A DNA stretch of 64,000 nt, taken from Bradyrhizobium sp. CCBAU 53421. Its GTDB lineage: Bacteria > Pseudomonadota > Alphaproteobacteria > Rhizobiales > Xanthobacteraceae. Position numbers and translations under genes: made by a program. The stretch covers positions 8,184,001 through 8,248,000 of the forward strand of contig NZ_CP030047.1 of NCBI RefSeq assembly GCF_015291625.1, read 5' to 3'. Below, piece by piece: positions 47,542 to 57,679 of this stretch (position 1 is the first letter of the stretch; every line of letters begins with the position of its first letter). The notes below the pieces were generated by a model that saw only the letters and a program-made list of their open reading frames with translations, was not told the origin of the DNA and did no database searches.

Positions 47542-48255
47542 TCAGCCCCGCTCGTCGATCTGACGCGACAGGATGGCGGAGAACTCGTCGGCGAACCCCT
47601 CCAGGCGTGCGGCCTGCCGGTTCACCTCCGAGGTGAACTTATTGTAGAAAATAGTCGCCGGAATTGCGGCAATCAGGCCGATTGCAGTGGCAAACAGCGC
47701 TTCCGCGATACCGGGCGCCACCACCGCCAAAGAGGTGTTTTTCGAGGCCGCGATCGACTGGAAGCTCGACATGATGCCCCAGACGGTGCCGAACAGGCCG
47801 ACAAAGGGGCCGGCCGAGCCGACGGTCGCCAGCACCAGCAGCCGCCGTTCCAGCCGCTCCACCTCCCGGGCGATCGAGACGTTCATGACCTTCTCGATTC
47901 TAGCCTGCAGGCCGGCAAAGGACCGCGACTGGCTCTCGAACGAGCGCTTCCACTCCCGCATCGCCGCCACGAAACAGGCCGCCATCGACTGGGTCGGCTT
48001 GGCCGAGAGTGCCCGGTAGAGTTCCTCGATCGACTGGCCGGACCAGAACGCCTGCTCGAACTTGTCCATCGCCCGCTTGGTGCGGGCGTAGAGCAGGATC
48101 TTGTCGATCGCGATCGCCCAGACCCAGACCGAGCAGGACAGAAGTCCCAACATCACGCATTTGACGACCCAATGGGCCTGCCAAAACAACGCGATGAGCG
48201 ACACGTCGCTCGATGCCAGTGGCAGAGTTGACTGCGCCACGTCGGCGGGATTCAT
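47542..48255 (-). CDS. tolQ: Tol-Pal system protein TolQ
   Basis: From the ATG at 48255 (after GAGAGGATATTGCC) the product has 237 residues. It has three membrane helices (about 28-48, 135-160 and 172-195) and the family sequence TVGSAGPFVGLFGTVWGIMS followed by PGIAEALFATAIGLIAAIPA. TolQ is the channel part of the Tol motor, related to MotA/ExbB. The frame runs open far upstream, but only this start gives a normal TolQ N-terminus (MNPADVAQSTLPLASSDVSL). It heads the tolQRAB cluster; ybgC is not found upstream. Confidence 0.96.
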   Translation of the reverse strand: MNPADVAQSTLPLASSDVSLIALFWQAHWVVKCVMLGLLSCSVWVWAIAIDKILLYARTKRAMDKFEQAFWSGQSIEELYRALSAKPTQSMAACFVAAMREWKRSFESQSRSFAGLQARIEKVMNVSIAREVERLERRLLVLATVGSAGPFVGLFGTVWGIMSSFQSIAASKNTSLAVVAPGIAEALFATAIGLIAAIPATIFYNKFTSEVNRQAARLEGFADEFSAILSRQIDERG

Positions 48256-48471
48256 CGGCAATATCCTCTCAACGCAAGTGTCCCAATCAGGGCGGGCCGC
48301 CAATCGGCACCGGTTCGACGGCCGCGCGGCCGGCGCGGCAAGAACTGCGCGAGAGCCTCTTACATCTGTCGCATGGGGGGCCCGTCCAAAGCCGGGCCCT
48401 GCTTCCCCTGCCAACATGTCAAAACGAGGGCTTTTCACGCGGCATTCCGACCCTAACCAAACGCTAATCAT

Positions 48472-48489
48472 GGTTAAGGCGAGGTTACC
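48472..48489 (-). promoter_or_regulatory. CtrA-like box upstream of tolQ
   Basis: On the minus strand GGTAACCTCGCCTTAACC contains GTAA-N7-TTAACC, a one-mismatch fit to TTAA-N7-TTAAC. A TTAACCAT half-site overlaps its end. It lies about 217 bases ahead of the tolQ ATG. Its form is almost the same as the box before the DUF882 gene (GTAA-ACCTCGG-TTAACC). Confidence 0.35.
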
Positions 48490-48700
48490 AAAGGGAAATT
48501 TGAGGGCGGGAAACGCCAGTGGCGGAGGCAGTTGGCGGGTTCCGGAGATGAATGGATTTGGCGTTTGGGGAGGCGAGCGCCTCCTCCCCTTGCGCCGTCC
48601 TGGCGAAGGCCAAGACCCATAACCGCCGCACGCGGTGATGAACGGCATCGCGGCCCCAGCGGGCGCGCGTGAGGGACGCATCGGCGGCAGGGCTCCCTCC

Positions 48701-48849
48701 CCCCTTGCGGGGGAGGGCTGGGGAGAGGGGCGCCACACGACGCGGCCCCTCCGTTCCTTACGACGCCAAGCGAACGATTTGCGAGAGCGGTGCACTCTTC
48801 GATCAGCTCGCTCGGGGCCACCCCTCTCCCCACCCTCTCCCGCAAGGGG
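48701..48849. repeat. pair of inverted G+C-rich palindromic repeats (BIME-like)
   Basis: The left arm (48701-48730) begins CCCCTTGCGGGGGAGGG and ends GGGGAGAGGGG. The right arm (48821-48849) is nearly its reverse complement. Each arm is itself palindromic, and 90 bases lie between them. This is the arrangement of bacterial REP/BIME elements. A similar short hairpin occurs at about 52867-52893. Confidence 0.65.
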
Positions 48850-48893
48850 AGAGGGAGCCTGAGACGCGTGCTCACCTCACGATGGAGAAAGAC

Positions 48894-49280
48894 TCAGGTC
48901 AAATGCCGCACGATCGCAAGCCCGGCGAACAGGCCGGCGATCGACAATGCCACCGAGCCCGCGACATACAACACCGCAAGGCCGAGCTCGCCGCGCTCAT
49001 AGAGCAGTGCGGCGTCGAGCGAGAAGGCGGAGAAGGTGGTGTAGCCGCCAAGGATGCCGGTCATCAGGAACAGCCGCCAGGGCTGCGAGGCCTCTCCCTT
49101 GAAGGCGAGATAGCCGGCGATCAGGCCCATCACGGTCGATCCCGTGATGTTGATGATGAAGGTGCCGTAGGGAAACGCGGTGCCGATGCAGCGCGCGCAG
49201 GTGACGTTGATCAGGTGCCGCAACGTTGCGCCGAGGCCGCCGCCGAAGAAGACGAGGAGATAGCTTGCGAGTTGCCCCAT
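48894..49280 (-). CDS. crcB: fluoride ion channel CrcB/Fluc
   Basis: From the ATG at 49280 the product has 128 residues and four helices. Landmarks are GGGLGATLRHLINV, the fluoride-path segment FPYGTFIINITGSTVMG, and the GILGGYTTFSAFSLDA motif. CrcB forms dual-topology dimers that expel fluoride. A TTG at 49298 is an alternative start. No fluoride riboswitch was recognised in the 180 bases upstream. The sodB terminator and a repeat lie there instead. Confidence 0.93.
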   Translation of the reverse strand: MGQLASYLLVFFGGGLGATLRHLINVTCARCIGTAFPYGTFIINITGSTVMGLIAGYLAFKGEASQPWRLFLMTGILGGYTTFSAFSLDAALLYERGELGLAVLYVAGSVALSIAGLFAGLAIVRHLT

Positions 49281-49315
49281 GCGCACTTTGTGCCGCAAGG
49301 CCGCGACCGTCGCAA

Positions 49316-49350
49316 GGAAACAAAAGGGCGGCAGCCGTGGCTGCCGCCCT
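49316..49350 (-). terminator. rho-independent terminator of sodB
   Basis: On the minus strand GGGCGGCAGCC pairs with GGCTGCCGCCC across a short loop and is followed by TTTTGTTT. It lies about 105 bases after the sodB stop codon, beyond a dispersed repeat, and before crcB. Confidence 0.85.
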
Positions 49351-49365
49351 CGAAAACTCTCACAA

Positions 49366-49448
49366 CGTCATTCCGGGGCAGCCCGCAGGGCTGAGCCCGG
49401 AATCCATTCATCCACCGGACCTGCGGATCGATGGATTCCAGAATGACA
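49366..49448. repeat. dispersed intergenic repeat, family C
   Basis: The stretch begins CGTCATTCCGGGGC and ends GATTCCAGAATGAC, so its ends form an imperfect inverted repeat. Inside are the stem GCAGCCCGCAGGGCTG and the string GAGCCCGGAATCCAT. It lies between sodB and its terminator. I recall this type of element as common in Bradyrhizobium; only one copy is seen here. Confidence 0.6.
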
Positions 49449-49458
49449 GCGAGTACGC

Positions 49459-50058
49459 TCAGCCGGCCTTGCCGAACAGCTCGTCGACGTAATCCCAGTT
49501 GACGAGGCTGTCGACGAACGCCTTCAGATAGTCCGGACGGCGGTTGCGGTAGTCGATGTAGTAGGAGTGCTCCCAGACGTCGACGCCGAGGATCGGCACC
49601 GCGCCATGGACCAGCGGGTTCTCGCCGTTCGGGGTCTTGGCGATCTCGAGCTTGCCGCCCTTGACCTGCAGCCAGGCCCAGCCGGAGCCGAACTGACCGA
49701 CGCCGGCGGCGGCGAAGTCGGTCTTGAACTTCTCGAAGCCGCCGAGGTCCTCGTTGATCTTCTTCTCCAGCCGGCCGGGCAGCTTGCTGCCGCCGCCATT
49801 CGGCTTCATCCACTTCCAGAAGTGGATGTGGTTGTAGTGCTGGCCGGCATTGTTGAAGACGGCCGCGTTCTTGCCGAACGAGCCCTTCACGATCTCCTCG
49901 AGGGACTTGCCTTCGAATTCGGTCCCCTTGATCGCGTTGTTGCCGTTCGTGACGTAGGCCTGGTGATGCTTGTCGTGGTGAAACTCCAGCGTTTCCTTGG
50001 ACATGTATGGCGCAAGGGCGTCGTGGGCGTAGGGCAGATCGGGTAGCGTGAAGGTCAT
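49459..50058 (-). CDS. sodB: superoxide dismutase (Fe/Mn type)
   Basis: The 199-residue enzyme has the conserved N-terminal segment LPDLPYAHDALAPYMSKETL, the first metal histidine in ETLEFHHDKHHQAYV, and the C-terminal metal pair in the segment GVDVWEHSYYIDYRN. These are the three His and one Asp of Fe/Mn-SOD. It converts superoxide to oxygen and peroxide in the cytoplasm. The text around the metal site does not clearly separate Fe from Mn; the sodB name follows usual practice in the group. It is divergent from the GNAT gene. Confidence 0.96.
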   Translation of the reverse strand: MTFTLPDLPYAHDALAPYMSKETLEFHHDKHHQAYVTNGNNAIKGTEFEGKSLEEIVKGSFGKNAAVFNNAGQHYNHIHFWKWMKPNGGGSKLPGRLEKKINEDLGGFEKFKTDFAAAGVGQFGSGWAWLQVKGGKLEIAKTPNGENPLVHGAVPILGVDVWEHSYYIDYRNRRPDYLKAFVDSLVNWDYVDELFGKAG

Positions 50059-50197
50059 GGGGTAATGTCCAACAGAGGGTGGGAGACTACACTTAACGGG
50101 TCCCCCTTATAGAAGGTTCCACGGCGGAGAAACACCGCATTTTCGGATCGTGTATGACAGATCGGCACAGCCGAAGAGCAGACCAGGACCCAATGCG

Positions 50198-50728
50198 ATG
50201 AGCATCGAAATCGACATTCTCAACGGAGATGCGTCGTGGCGGCGCGCCGAGCCGCTGCTCCGGTCGGTCTGGAGCCCGGATATCATGGAGAATAAACCAT
50301 GGGCGGACACCAAATGGGCTCACGCCGATTTGCGCGTGCTGCTCGACGCGCCCGACGACAGCGGGCTGGCCTGCCATGCCGGTATCTATTTCCGGACCAT
50401 CACCTGGAATGGCCACAAGGTGCATGTCGGCGGCATCGGCGGGGTCTCGACCCGCGCGGATTGCCGGCGACGCGGCTATGCGTCGCTCGCGTTAGACGCC
50501 GCCGTGCACACCATTCGTGCCAACGACGCCGTGAAATTTGCAATCTTATTCTGCGAGCCGCACAATTTCGCGTTCTATCAGGCGCGTGGCTGGCATCCCT
50601 TCGCCGGCGAAGTCTATTGCGAACAGCCTTCCGGGCAGATCCGCTTCGAGGCGATGGCGCCGTTCGTCAACGACATCGTCCGCGCGCCGCGCCAGGGCAA
50701 GATCGACCTATGCGGCCTGCCGTGGTGA
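50198..50728 (+). CDS. GNAT family N-acetyltransferase
   Basis: From the ATG at 50198 the product has 176 residues. The acetyl-CoA-binding motif reads GGVSTRADCRRRGYASLALD (about 92-111), and FCEPHNFAFYQARGWHPF is the following GNAT signature. The substrate is unknown. The gene is divergent from sodB and 136 bases before the MATE gene. A start at 50150 is open but lacks family support. Confidence 0.88.
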   Translation: MSIEIDILNGDASWRRAEPLLRSVWSPDIMENKPWADTKWAHADLRVLLDAPDDSGLACHAGIYFRTITWNGHKVHVGGIGGVSTRADCRRRGYASLALDAAVHTIRANDAVKFAILFCEPHNFAFYQARGWHPFAGEVYCEQPSGQIRFEAMAPFVNDIVRAPRQGKIDLCGLPW

Positions 50729-50864
50729 CCCCTGCGCGGGCGCGGGTGGCGAGGCCCAGCTCAGACTCGTAACATGTCAAGCATCATTTATTGATTGCGA
50801 GCCCGGTTCACTGGCGTCGAATTGCAGTGCGCCCTCTCCCGCTTGCGAAGTGAGCCGCTGACGC

Positions 50865-52250
50865 ATGACCATCGACGCCTCGATCGACGACATCAGCCCC
50901 GCCGCGGCCGCGCCTGCGGTCCCGGTCGATCATCTGTTGACGGCGCCGATCCTGCCGACGCTGCTGCGGCTGGCGGTCCCCAACACCATTGCGATGTTCG
51001 GCTCGACGCTGGTCGCGGTCGCCGAGACGTCCTACATCGGCCGGCTCGGCACCGAGCCGCTGGCCGGCATCGCGCTGGTGTTTCCGTTCGCGATGCTGAA
51101 CCAGATGATGTCAGCCGGCGCGATGGGCGGCGGCGTCTCCTCGGCGATCAGCCGCGCGCTTGGCGCCGGCGACCGCGACCGCGCCGCCGACCTGGCGCTG
51201 CATGCGGCAATCATCGGGGTCGGCCTCGGCCTGTTCTTCACCGTGATGATGCTAGGCTTCGGTCGAAATTTCTATGCGCTGCTCGGCGGCCACGGCGGCG
51301 TGCTCGAGCAGTCGATGCATTACTCGCAGGTGCTGTTCTCAGGCGCGATCTCGATCTGGCTGGTCAACACGCTCGCCTCCGTCGTACGCGGCACCGGCGA
51401 CATGCGCGTTCCCTCGATGACACTGATCAGCGTCTCGTTGACGCAGATCGCGGTCGGCGGAGTGCTGGGACTCGGGCTGTTCGGCGTGCCGAGCCTCGGC
51501 ATGCGCGGCGTTGCCGCTGGCCAGTTCACGGCGTTCACGTGCGGTGCGATCTTCCTCGCCTGGTATCTCGCCTCGGGCCGCAGCCGGTTGAAGCTCGACT
51601 TCGCCGCATTCAGTTTCCAGCGCGCGATGTTCCTCGACATCCTGAAAGTGGGCGCGATCTCCTGCCTGTCGCCGCTGCAGAGCGTGCTGACCATCCTGAT
51701 CTTCACCAAGATCCTGGCCGGCTTCGGTACCGAGACGCTGGCCGGATACGGCATGGGCTCGCGGCTGGAATTTTTGCTGATCCCGATCGCATTCGCGGTC
51801 GGCGTCGCTTCTGTGCCGATGGTCGGTATGGCAATCGGCGCCGGCCTCGTCACGCGCGCCCGCAAGGTGGCATGGACCGCCGGCACGGTTGCCGGGCTCG
51901 TCGTCGGATTGGTGGGACTCGTGGTCGCACTCAAGCCGACGCTATGGATTGCGCTGTTCACAACCGATCCCGGTGTGACTGCCGCGGCCTCGTCCTATTT
52001 CGCGCTGGCCGGCCCGACCTTCGGGTTCTTTGGCGTCGGCGTCTGCCTGTATTTTTCCTCGCAGGGCGCGGCCAAGGTCGGCGGGCCGGTGCTGGCCGGG
52101 ACCATCCGCCTGCTGCTGGTCGGCATCGGCGGCTGGTGGCTTGCGGCGGCAAGTGCGCCGGCCTGGACGCTGTTTGCGCTGGTCGGAGCTGCGATGGTGG
52201 CATTCGGCCTCGCCACTATCATATCAATCAAGCTGACCCGCTGGGGATAA
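50865..52250 (+). CDS. MATE family efflux transporter
   Basis: The 461-residue membrane protein has 12 predicted helices in two similar halves. LLRLAVPNTIAMFGSTLVAV and the segment TSYIGRLGTEPLAGIALVFP are typical of the first MATE bundle; AGYGMGSRLEFLLIPIAFAV is typical of the second. Such transporters export cationic drugs or metabolites with Na+ or H+. The first 25 residues are a polar extension rich in A and P. Substrate unknown. Confidence 0.93.
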   Translation: MTIDASIDDISPAAAAPAVPVDHLLTAPILPTLLRLAVPNTIAMFGSTLVAVAETSYIGRLGTEPLAGIALVFPFAMLNQMMSAGAMGGGVSSAISRALGAGDRDRAADLALHAAIIGVGLGLFFTVMMLGFGRNFYALLGGHGGVLEQSMHYSQVLFSGAISIWLVNTLASVVRGTGDMRVPSMTLISVSLTQIAVGGVLGLGLFGVPSLGMRGVAAGQFTAFTCGAIFLAWYLASGRSRLKLDFAAFSFQRAMFLDILKVGAISCLSPLQSVLTILIFTKILAGFGTETLAGYGMGSRLEFLLIPIAFAVGVASVPMVGMAIGAGLVTRARKVAWTAGTVAGLVVGLVGLVVALKPTLWIALFTTDPGVTAAASSYFALAGPTFGFFGVGVCLYFSSQGAAKVGGPVLAGTIRLLLVGIGGWWLAAASAPAWTLFALVGAAMVAFGLATIISIKLTRWG

Positions 52251-52401
52251 CCACTGCGGCGCAGCCGAGCGTTGCCTGAGCATGACCCATCCGGCAAGAA
52301 GGCAATAAAATTTTCCGGGTACCGCGCGCCTGATCGCGCAAATATGACATTGCAGAAATCTTTCGACTTGCTATGCAGGCCGGCTTCTTGGGGGATGAGC
52401 C

Positions 52402-52845
52402 ATGGCCTGCAGACTGGGATTCGTGATCGCAATCATTGCGACGGCACTTGCCGTGCCTGCCGCGCATGCGCAGAACGCGCCTGAGCCTTTCGGCGTCTGG
52501 CAGACCCAGGCCGGCGATGCCCGCGTCAAGGTCAGCAAATGCGGCGGCGGCATCTGCGGCGTGGTGGTGAGCCTGCGCGACCCGATCGATCCGATGACCG
52601 GCAAGCCGCAGGTCGACAACAAGAATCCCAATCCTTCGCTGGCCAACCGGCCGATCATCGGGCTGCCGCTATTCTCCGGCATGCAGCCGGTTGCCGCCGG
52701 CAAATGGTCGGGCCAGATCTACAATGCCGACGATGGCGGCACCTATGCGAGCAGCGTCTCGGTCACCGGCGAGAGCACGCTGCGCGTCGAAGGCTGCGTC
52801 GGCGCGCTGTGCGGCGGCGAGACCTGGACGCGTGTCGGGCGGTAA
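52402..52845 (+). CDS. exported DUF2147 family protein
   Basis: The 147-residue protein has a signal peptide ending near residue 23 (AVPAAHAQ). The DUF2147 domain is recognised from PFGVWQTQAGDARVKVSKCG, GVVVSLRDPIDP and the C-terminal tract RVEGCVGALCGGETWTR. Family proteins are small periplasmic beta-barrel proteins of unknown role with conserved cysteines (CGGGICG and CVGALCGG). It is followed by a short palindrome (about 52867-52893) and the convergent DUF3095 gene. Confidence 0.9.
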   Translation: MACRLGFVIAIIATALAVPAAHAQNAPEPFGVWQTQAGDARVKVSKCGGGICGVVVSLRDPIDPMTGKPQVDNKNPNPSLANRPIIGLPLFSGMQPVAAGKWSGQIYNADDGGTYASSVSVTGESTLRVEGCVGALCGGETWTRVGR

Positions 52846-52917
52846 GGGCCAGGCGGGATATTTCCTTCACCGCTCCCGCGTGCGGGGGAGGGAGCAGAAT
52901 CCCGATGTTGCAACAAC

Positions 52918-54066
52918 TCACACCGCGCGCGTCTTCAGCACGGTGGCGGCCGAGGCGTAGCCGCCGCGGGCGCCGTCGATGAAATGGACGTGGTCGGCGC
53001 GCATCACCGAGGGCGTGAAGCAGGTCATCATCGCCGCGTCCTGCTCGTGCAGGCCATAGCGCACGATGCCTTGCGCGGCGGCGGCAACCAGGCGCTGTTC
53101 GAGCTCCGCGGCGAGCTCCGGCGTGCAATCCAGGATCATGCGCAGGCCGTCGTCGAACTTGCGGAAGTCGGAATTCTCGACCACCTGCCGCACATAGTTT
53201 TTCGGCACGAACTTGCCGACCGGGATGTTGAACCGCATCAGCGTGTAGGCCCACAGCGTGAACGCGAGCACCGTGGCGCGGCGGAGTGCGAGCGAGCCGC
53301 CGCGCCGCGCACGCGCCTCGTACTCCATTCCCTGAGGCGGCCAGCGCAGCGGCGGACCGTTTGCAGGCACCGGCCGTCCAGCCTCCGGGCTCTTCTCGAT
53401 CAGCACGACAATATCCTCGATCACCTTGCGGAAGGCGGCGGGATCGGCGTCCTTTGCCGGCAACACCAGCACCGAGAGGATGACGCCGCGCACTGAGGGC
53501 ATCACCTCGAAGCGGCAGGACAGGCCGGACAGATCGGGCTGCGTGCCCTGAGGCGCCGGATCGACCGCGAACTCGCCGCGCTTCATCGCGGCATCGGCGT
53601 AAGCCAGGCCGCCGCCGGAGAACATCGCATAGGACAGATTGGCCGACGGCCCGAAGCGCGCGACGCGGACGTCGGCGCCGGAGGCGCGGATCGCCGCCAT
53701 CGGCACCAGCGCCACGCGCAGCACGAGCTCGAGATCGTCGCGCACCCAGCGCGCGGTCGCCGCCAGCGCCTCGCGCGCGCGGTCGAGATCGGCAGGCGCG
53801 ACCGCGAAGCTCGCGCCGTCGCCGCCGAACACGAAGGGGAATTCGCGGCCCTCCAGCGCATTGGTGACGGCGGCGACCACCGCGGCACCCGCCATGTTGA
53901 CCGCCTTGTAGCGCTGCGCCGCGATCGCCTTGGTCGACTCCACGATATCGGCGACGCCGACCGTCCAGTCATCGGGCAGCGGCGCATACAGCGCCGGCTC
54001 CATCAGCCGCGCGAAGCCGCGAAACACCGGAATGCCGCCGTAGAAGATCTCGCTGCCGCCAGCCAT
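52918..54066 (-). CDS. DUF3095 family, cyclase-like protein
   Basis: From the ATG at 54066 the product has 382 residues. Its N-terminal part resembles a class III cyclase: TVGVADIVESTKAIAAQRYK has an aspartate-containing first strand, and FPFVFGGDGASFAVAP has the second metal-type loop. The C-terminal part (about 215-380) includes a membrane-like or amphipathic segment and VRQVVENSDFRKFDDGLRMI. DUF3095 proteins are annotated as adenylate-cyclase-like, but no enzymatic function is settled. The GGDG motif replaces the usual GDG of the cyclases. It is a single gene convergent with the DUF2147 gene. Confidence 0.85.
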   Translation of the reverse strand: MAGGSEIFYGGIPVFRGFARLMEPALYAPLPDDWTVGVADIVESTKAIAAQRYKAVNMAGAAVVAAVTNALEGREFPFVFGGDGASFAVAPADLDRAREALAATARWVRDDLELVLRVALVPMAAIRASGADVRVARFGPSANLSYAMFSGGGLAYADAAMKRGEFAVDPAPQGTQPDLSGLSCRFEVMPSVRGVILSVLVLPAKDADPAAFRKVIEDIVVLIEKSPEAGRPVPANGPPLRWPPQGMEYEARARRGGSLALRRATVLAFTLWAYTLMRFNIPVGKFVPKNYVRQVVENSDFRKFDDGLRMILDCTPELAAELEQRLVAAAAQGIVRYGLHEQDAAMMTCFTPSVMRADHVHFIDGARGGYASAATVLKTRAV

Positions 54067-54156
54067 CGCAACGCCGTGTTGTTCGCTTCTGCAAGACTCT
54101 GTAGCAGATACGCAGCGGTTTGCGACGGGTTTTGAAACGTAGCCCGGATGAAGTCC

Positions 54157-54321
54157 CGTCATCCTGAGGAGCCGCGGAGCGGCGTCTCGAAGGATCGACG
54201 GCCCGCCTGTCGCCACGAACGGATGTGCCCCACGAAGACATCCGGGGCCGATTCATCCTTCGAGGCTCGCTTCGCTCGCACCTCCAGCGACAAAGGCGAA
54301 GCCTTGGCGCGGGGATGACGG
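54157..54321. repeat. dispersed intergenic repeat, family B, copy 2
   Basis: The element starts CGTCATCCTGAGGAGCCGCG and ends in GCGCGGGGATGAC. Both ends match 34019-34143. It is about 40 bases longer because its centre (CGGATGTGCCCCACGAAGAC) differs. It lies between the DUF3095 gene and the COG0523 gene. Confidence 0.75.
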
Positions 54322-54346
54322 GGACTGAAGGCGCGGTTCTGTCACT

Positions 54347-55552
<1,206 letters not shown>

Positions 55553-55611
55553 CGAGATCAAACAGTTGCTGGAGGGATGGACGGCGGCTGGGCATGGGGC
55601 ACTGGGTCTAT

Positions 55612-55629
55612 GTAATGTTATAACATAAC
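55612..55629. promoter_or_regulatory. Zur-like box upstream of the COG0523 GTPase gene
   Basis: GTAATGTTATAACATAAC is a nearly perfect palindrome; its centre ATGTTATAACAT (55615-55626) is a perfect 12-base palindrome. It resembles the alphaproteobacterial Zur consensus. It is the only A/T-rich stretch in this area and lies 60 bases before the ATG at 55552. Confidence 0.65.
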
Positions 55630-55728
55630 ATCATTGAGACAGCGGGCTGTCAAGCGCCGGAGTTGGGCGCCGTCAGCTTTGCCGTTCCCACAAGTGCGTA
55701 GCCCGGATGACAGGAATGGACCGCGCCG

Positions 55729-57591
55729 CTACTTCCCCAAGCCGCGCAGCACGAGCTGGTTCATGCGGCTGGCGAAGGCGGCAGGATCGTCGGGCATCTC
55801 GCCGTCGAGGATCTGCGCCTGCTCGAACAGCAACAGCGACAGGTCCTTCGCCTGCGCGGTGTCGCTCGCGAGCGCGGCGACCAGCGGGTGGCGCAGATTG
55901 ATCTCGAGGATCGGCTTGGTGATCTCGCCGCGGTTCTGCTGGGCGAGCAAGCGCTCCAGCGCGCGGTCGCGCGCATCGCCACCGGCGACGAGGCACGATG
56001 CGCTCGCGGTCAGCCGTTGCGAGGCGCGGACGTCGGAGACCCGCTCGCCAAGCGCATCCTTGATCACCGCGATCGTGGTCGCGGCATCGGCCGCAGGCTC
56101 GTCCTTCTTGTCCTCCTTGTCGTCGGCAAGCGGGATCAGGCCGAAATCGACATCGCCCTGGCTCAGCGACTTCAGCGGCTTGCCGCCGAACTCGAGCGGC
56201 GCCGAGGTCCAGAACGCGTCGACCGGATCGGTGAGCAGCAGCACCTCGATGCCGCGGGCGCGCGCCGATTCCAGTTTCGGATTCGACTTCAGCCGCTCGA
56301 TGCTGTCGCCGACCAGATAGTAGATCTCGGTCTGGTTCGGCTTGAAGTCGTCGACGATCTGCTTCAGCGAGCGCTTCTCGCCCGACGTCGTGGTGAAGCG
56401 CGCCAGTGCCAGCAGCTTCTCGCGGCGCTCGAAATCCTCCCACAGGCCTTCCTTGATGACCGGGCCGAACGCGTCCCAGATCTTGGTGAAGGTCTCCGGC
56501 TCCTTCTCGCCGAGAGTTTCCAGCTCGCCGATCACGCGGCTGGTGACGGCCTTTCGGATCTGCGCGAGCTGCGGATTGTTCTGCAGCATCTCGCGTGAGA
56601 TGTTGAGCGGCAGATCCTCGCTGTCGATCACACCGCGGATGAAGCGCAGGTAGGCCGGCAGCAGTTCGGCATCGTCGGCGATGAAGACGCGGCGGACATA
56701 GAGCTTGACCTTGCCCTTGCGCTCGACCTGGAACAGGTCGAACGGCTTTTGCGACGGCGCGAACAGCAGCACGGCATAGGACTGCCGGCCCTCGGCACGG
56801 TAATGCAGCGTCATCGCCGGCTCGTCGAACGCGCCCGCGATCTGCTTGTAGGCTTGCGCATAGTCTTCCGGCTTGAGCTCGGATTTCGAGCGCTGCCACA
56901 GCGCGCTCGCCGAGTTGATCTGGCGCGGCTCGCCCTCCTCCGGCACCAGGAGGATCGGAAACTGGATGTTGTCGGAATATTCGCGGACGATGCGCTCGAT
57001 CTCATAAGCTTCGAGATATTTGGCGGCGTCCTTCTTCAGGTGCAGCACGATCTCGGTGCCGCGCGCGACGCGCCCGGCGGCCTCCTCGCTGGCCGGGGCG
57101 ATCTCGAAGCCGCTGCCGCCTTCCGACGACCACACCCAGACCTCGTCCGAGCCGGCACGGCGGCTGGTGACGACGATCCTATCGGCGACCATGAACGCAG
57201 CATAGAAGCCGACGCCGAACTGGCCGATCAGGTTCGCGCCGTCCTTGGCCTCGGTCAGCTTCGACAGGAACGACTTGGTGCCGGAGCGCGCGATGGTGCC
57301 GAGATTGTCGATCAGCTCCTGCCGCTCCATGCCGATGCCGGTGTCGATCACAGACAGCGTATCGGCCGCCTTGTTCGGGACGATCCTGATCTCCGGCGGC
57401 GTGCCGTCGGTGATCAGGCCGGGATTGGCGATCGCCTCATAGCGCAGCTTGTCGCAGGCATCCGACGCGTTCGAGATCAATTCGCGCAGGAAGATATCGG
57501 TCTCGGAATAGACCGAATGCACCATCAGGTGCAGCAATTCGGCAACCTCGGCCTGGAACGGCTGGGATTCGGCGGCGGCAGTTGTGGTCAT
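55729..57591 (-). CDS. htpG: molecular chaperone HtpG (Hsp90)
   Basis: From the ATG at 57591 the protein has 620 residues. The GHKL ATPase domain (1-215) includes [29 protein letters not shown] and [16 protein letters not shown]. The middle domain (about 230-500) has [14 protein letters not shown] and [15 protein letters not shown]. The C-terminal dimerisation domain completes the family layout. HtpG is the cytosolic bacterial Hsp90. The frame is open to 57738, but that part is not Hsp90-like. It follows the metallo-beta-lactamase gene by 88 bases on the same strand. Confidence 0.97.
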   Translation of the reverse strand: MTTTAAAESQPFQAEVAELLHLMVHSVYSETDIFLRELISNASDACDKLRYEAIANPGLITDGTPPEIRIVPNKAADTLSVIDTGIGMERQELIDNLGTIARSGTKSFLSKLTEAKDGANLIGQFGVGFYAAFMVADRIVVTSRRAGSDEVWVWSSEGGSGFEIAPASEEAAGRVARGTEIVLHLKKDAAKYLEAYEIERIVREYSDNIQFPILLVPEEGEPRQINSASALWQRSKSELKPEDYAQAYKQIAGAFDEPAMTLHYRAEGRQSYAVLLFAPSQKPFDLFQVERKGKVKLYVRRVFIADDAELLPAYLRFIRGVIDSEDLPLNISREMLQNNPQLAQIRKAVTSRVIGELETLGEKEPETFTKIWDAFGPVIKEGLWEDFERREKLLALARFTTTSGEKRSLKQIVDDFKPNQTEIYYLVGDSIERLKSNPKLESARARGIEVLLLTDPVDAFWTSAPLEFGGKPLKSLSQGDVDFGLIPLADDKEDKKDEPAADAATTIAVIKDALGERVSDVRASQRLTASASCLVAGGDARDRALERLLAQQNRGEITKPILEINLRHPLVAALASDTAQAKDLSLLLFEQAQILDGEMPDDPAAFASRMNQLVLRGLGK

Positions 57592-57679
57592 GCAGAAACT
57601 CGGACAATCGGGAAAGTGGCGGGAAAGCCCTGATATAGCGCGATCGCGCCGCCTGGCAAGACGAGCGGGGCGGAACCCG

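Larger units (their letters stand above)
48256..48893. other. 638-base repeat-rich gap between tolQ and crcB
   Basis: No gene was recognised. It contains a CtrA-like box (48472-48489), a hairpin with the sequence GTCCTGGC...GCCAAGAC (about 48597-48616), and two inverted G+C-rich palindromic repeats (48701-48730 and 48821-48849) 90 bases apart. The tolQ promoter should lie in the first 250 bases. Confidence 0.5.

Noticed and set aside
49281..49460. Possible fluoride riboswitch before crcB
   Set aside because: The region holds the sodB terminator and a dispersed repeat. No sequence resembling the crcB-motif pseudoknot was seen.
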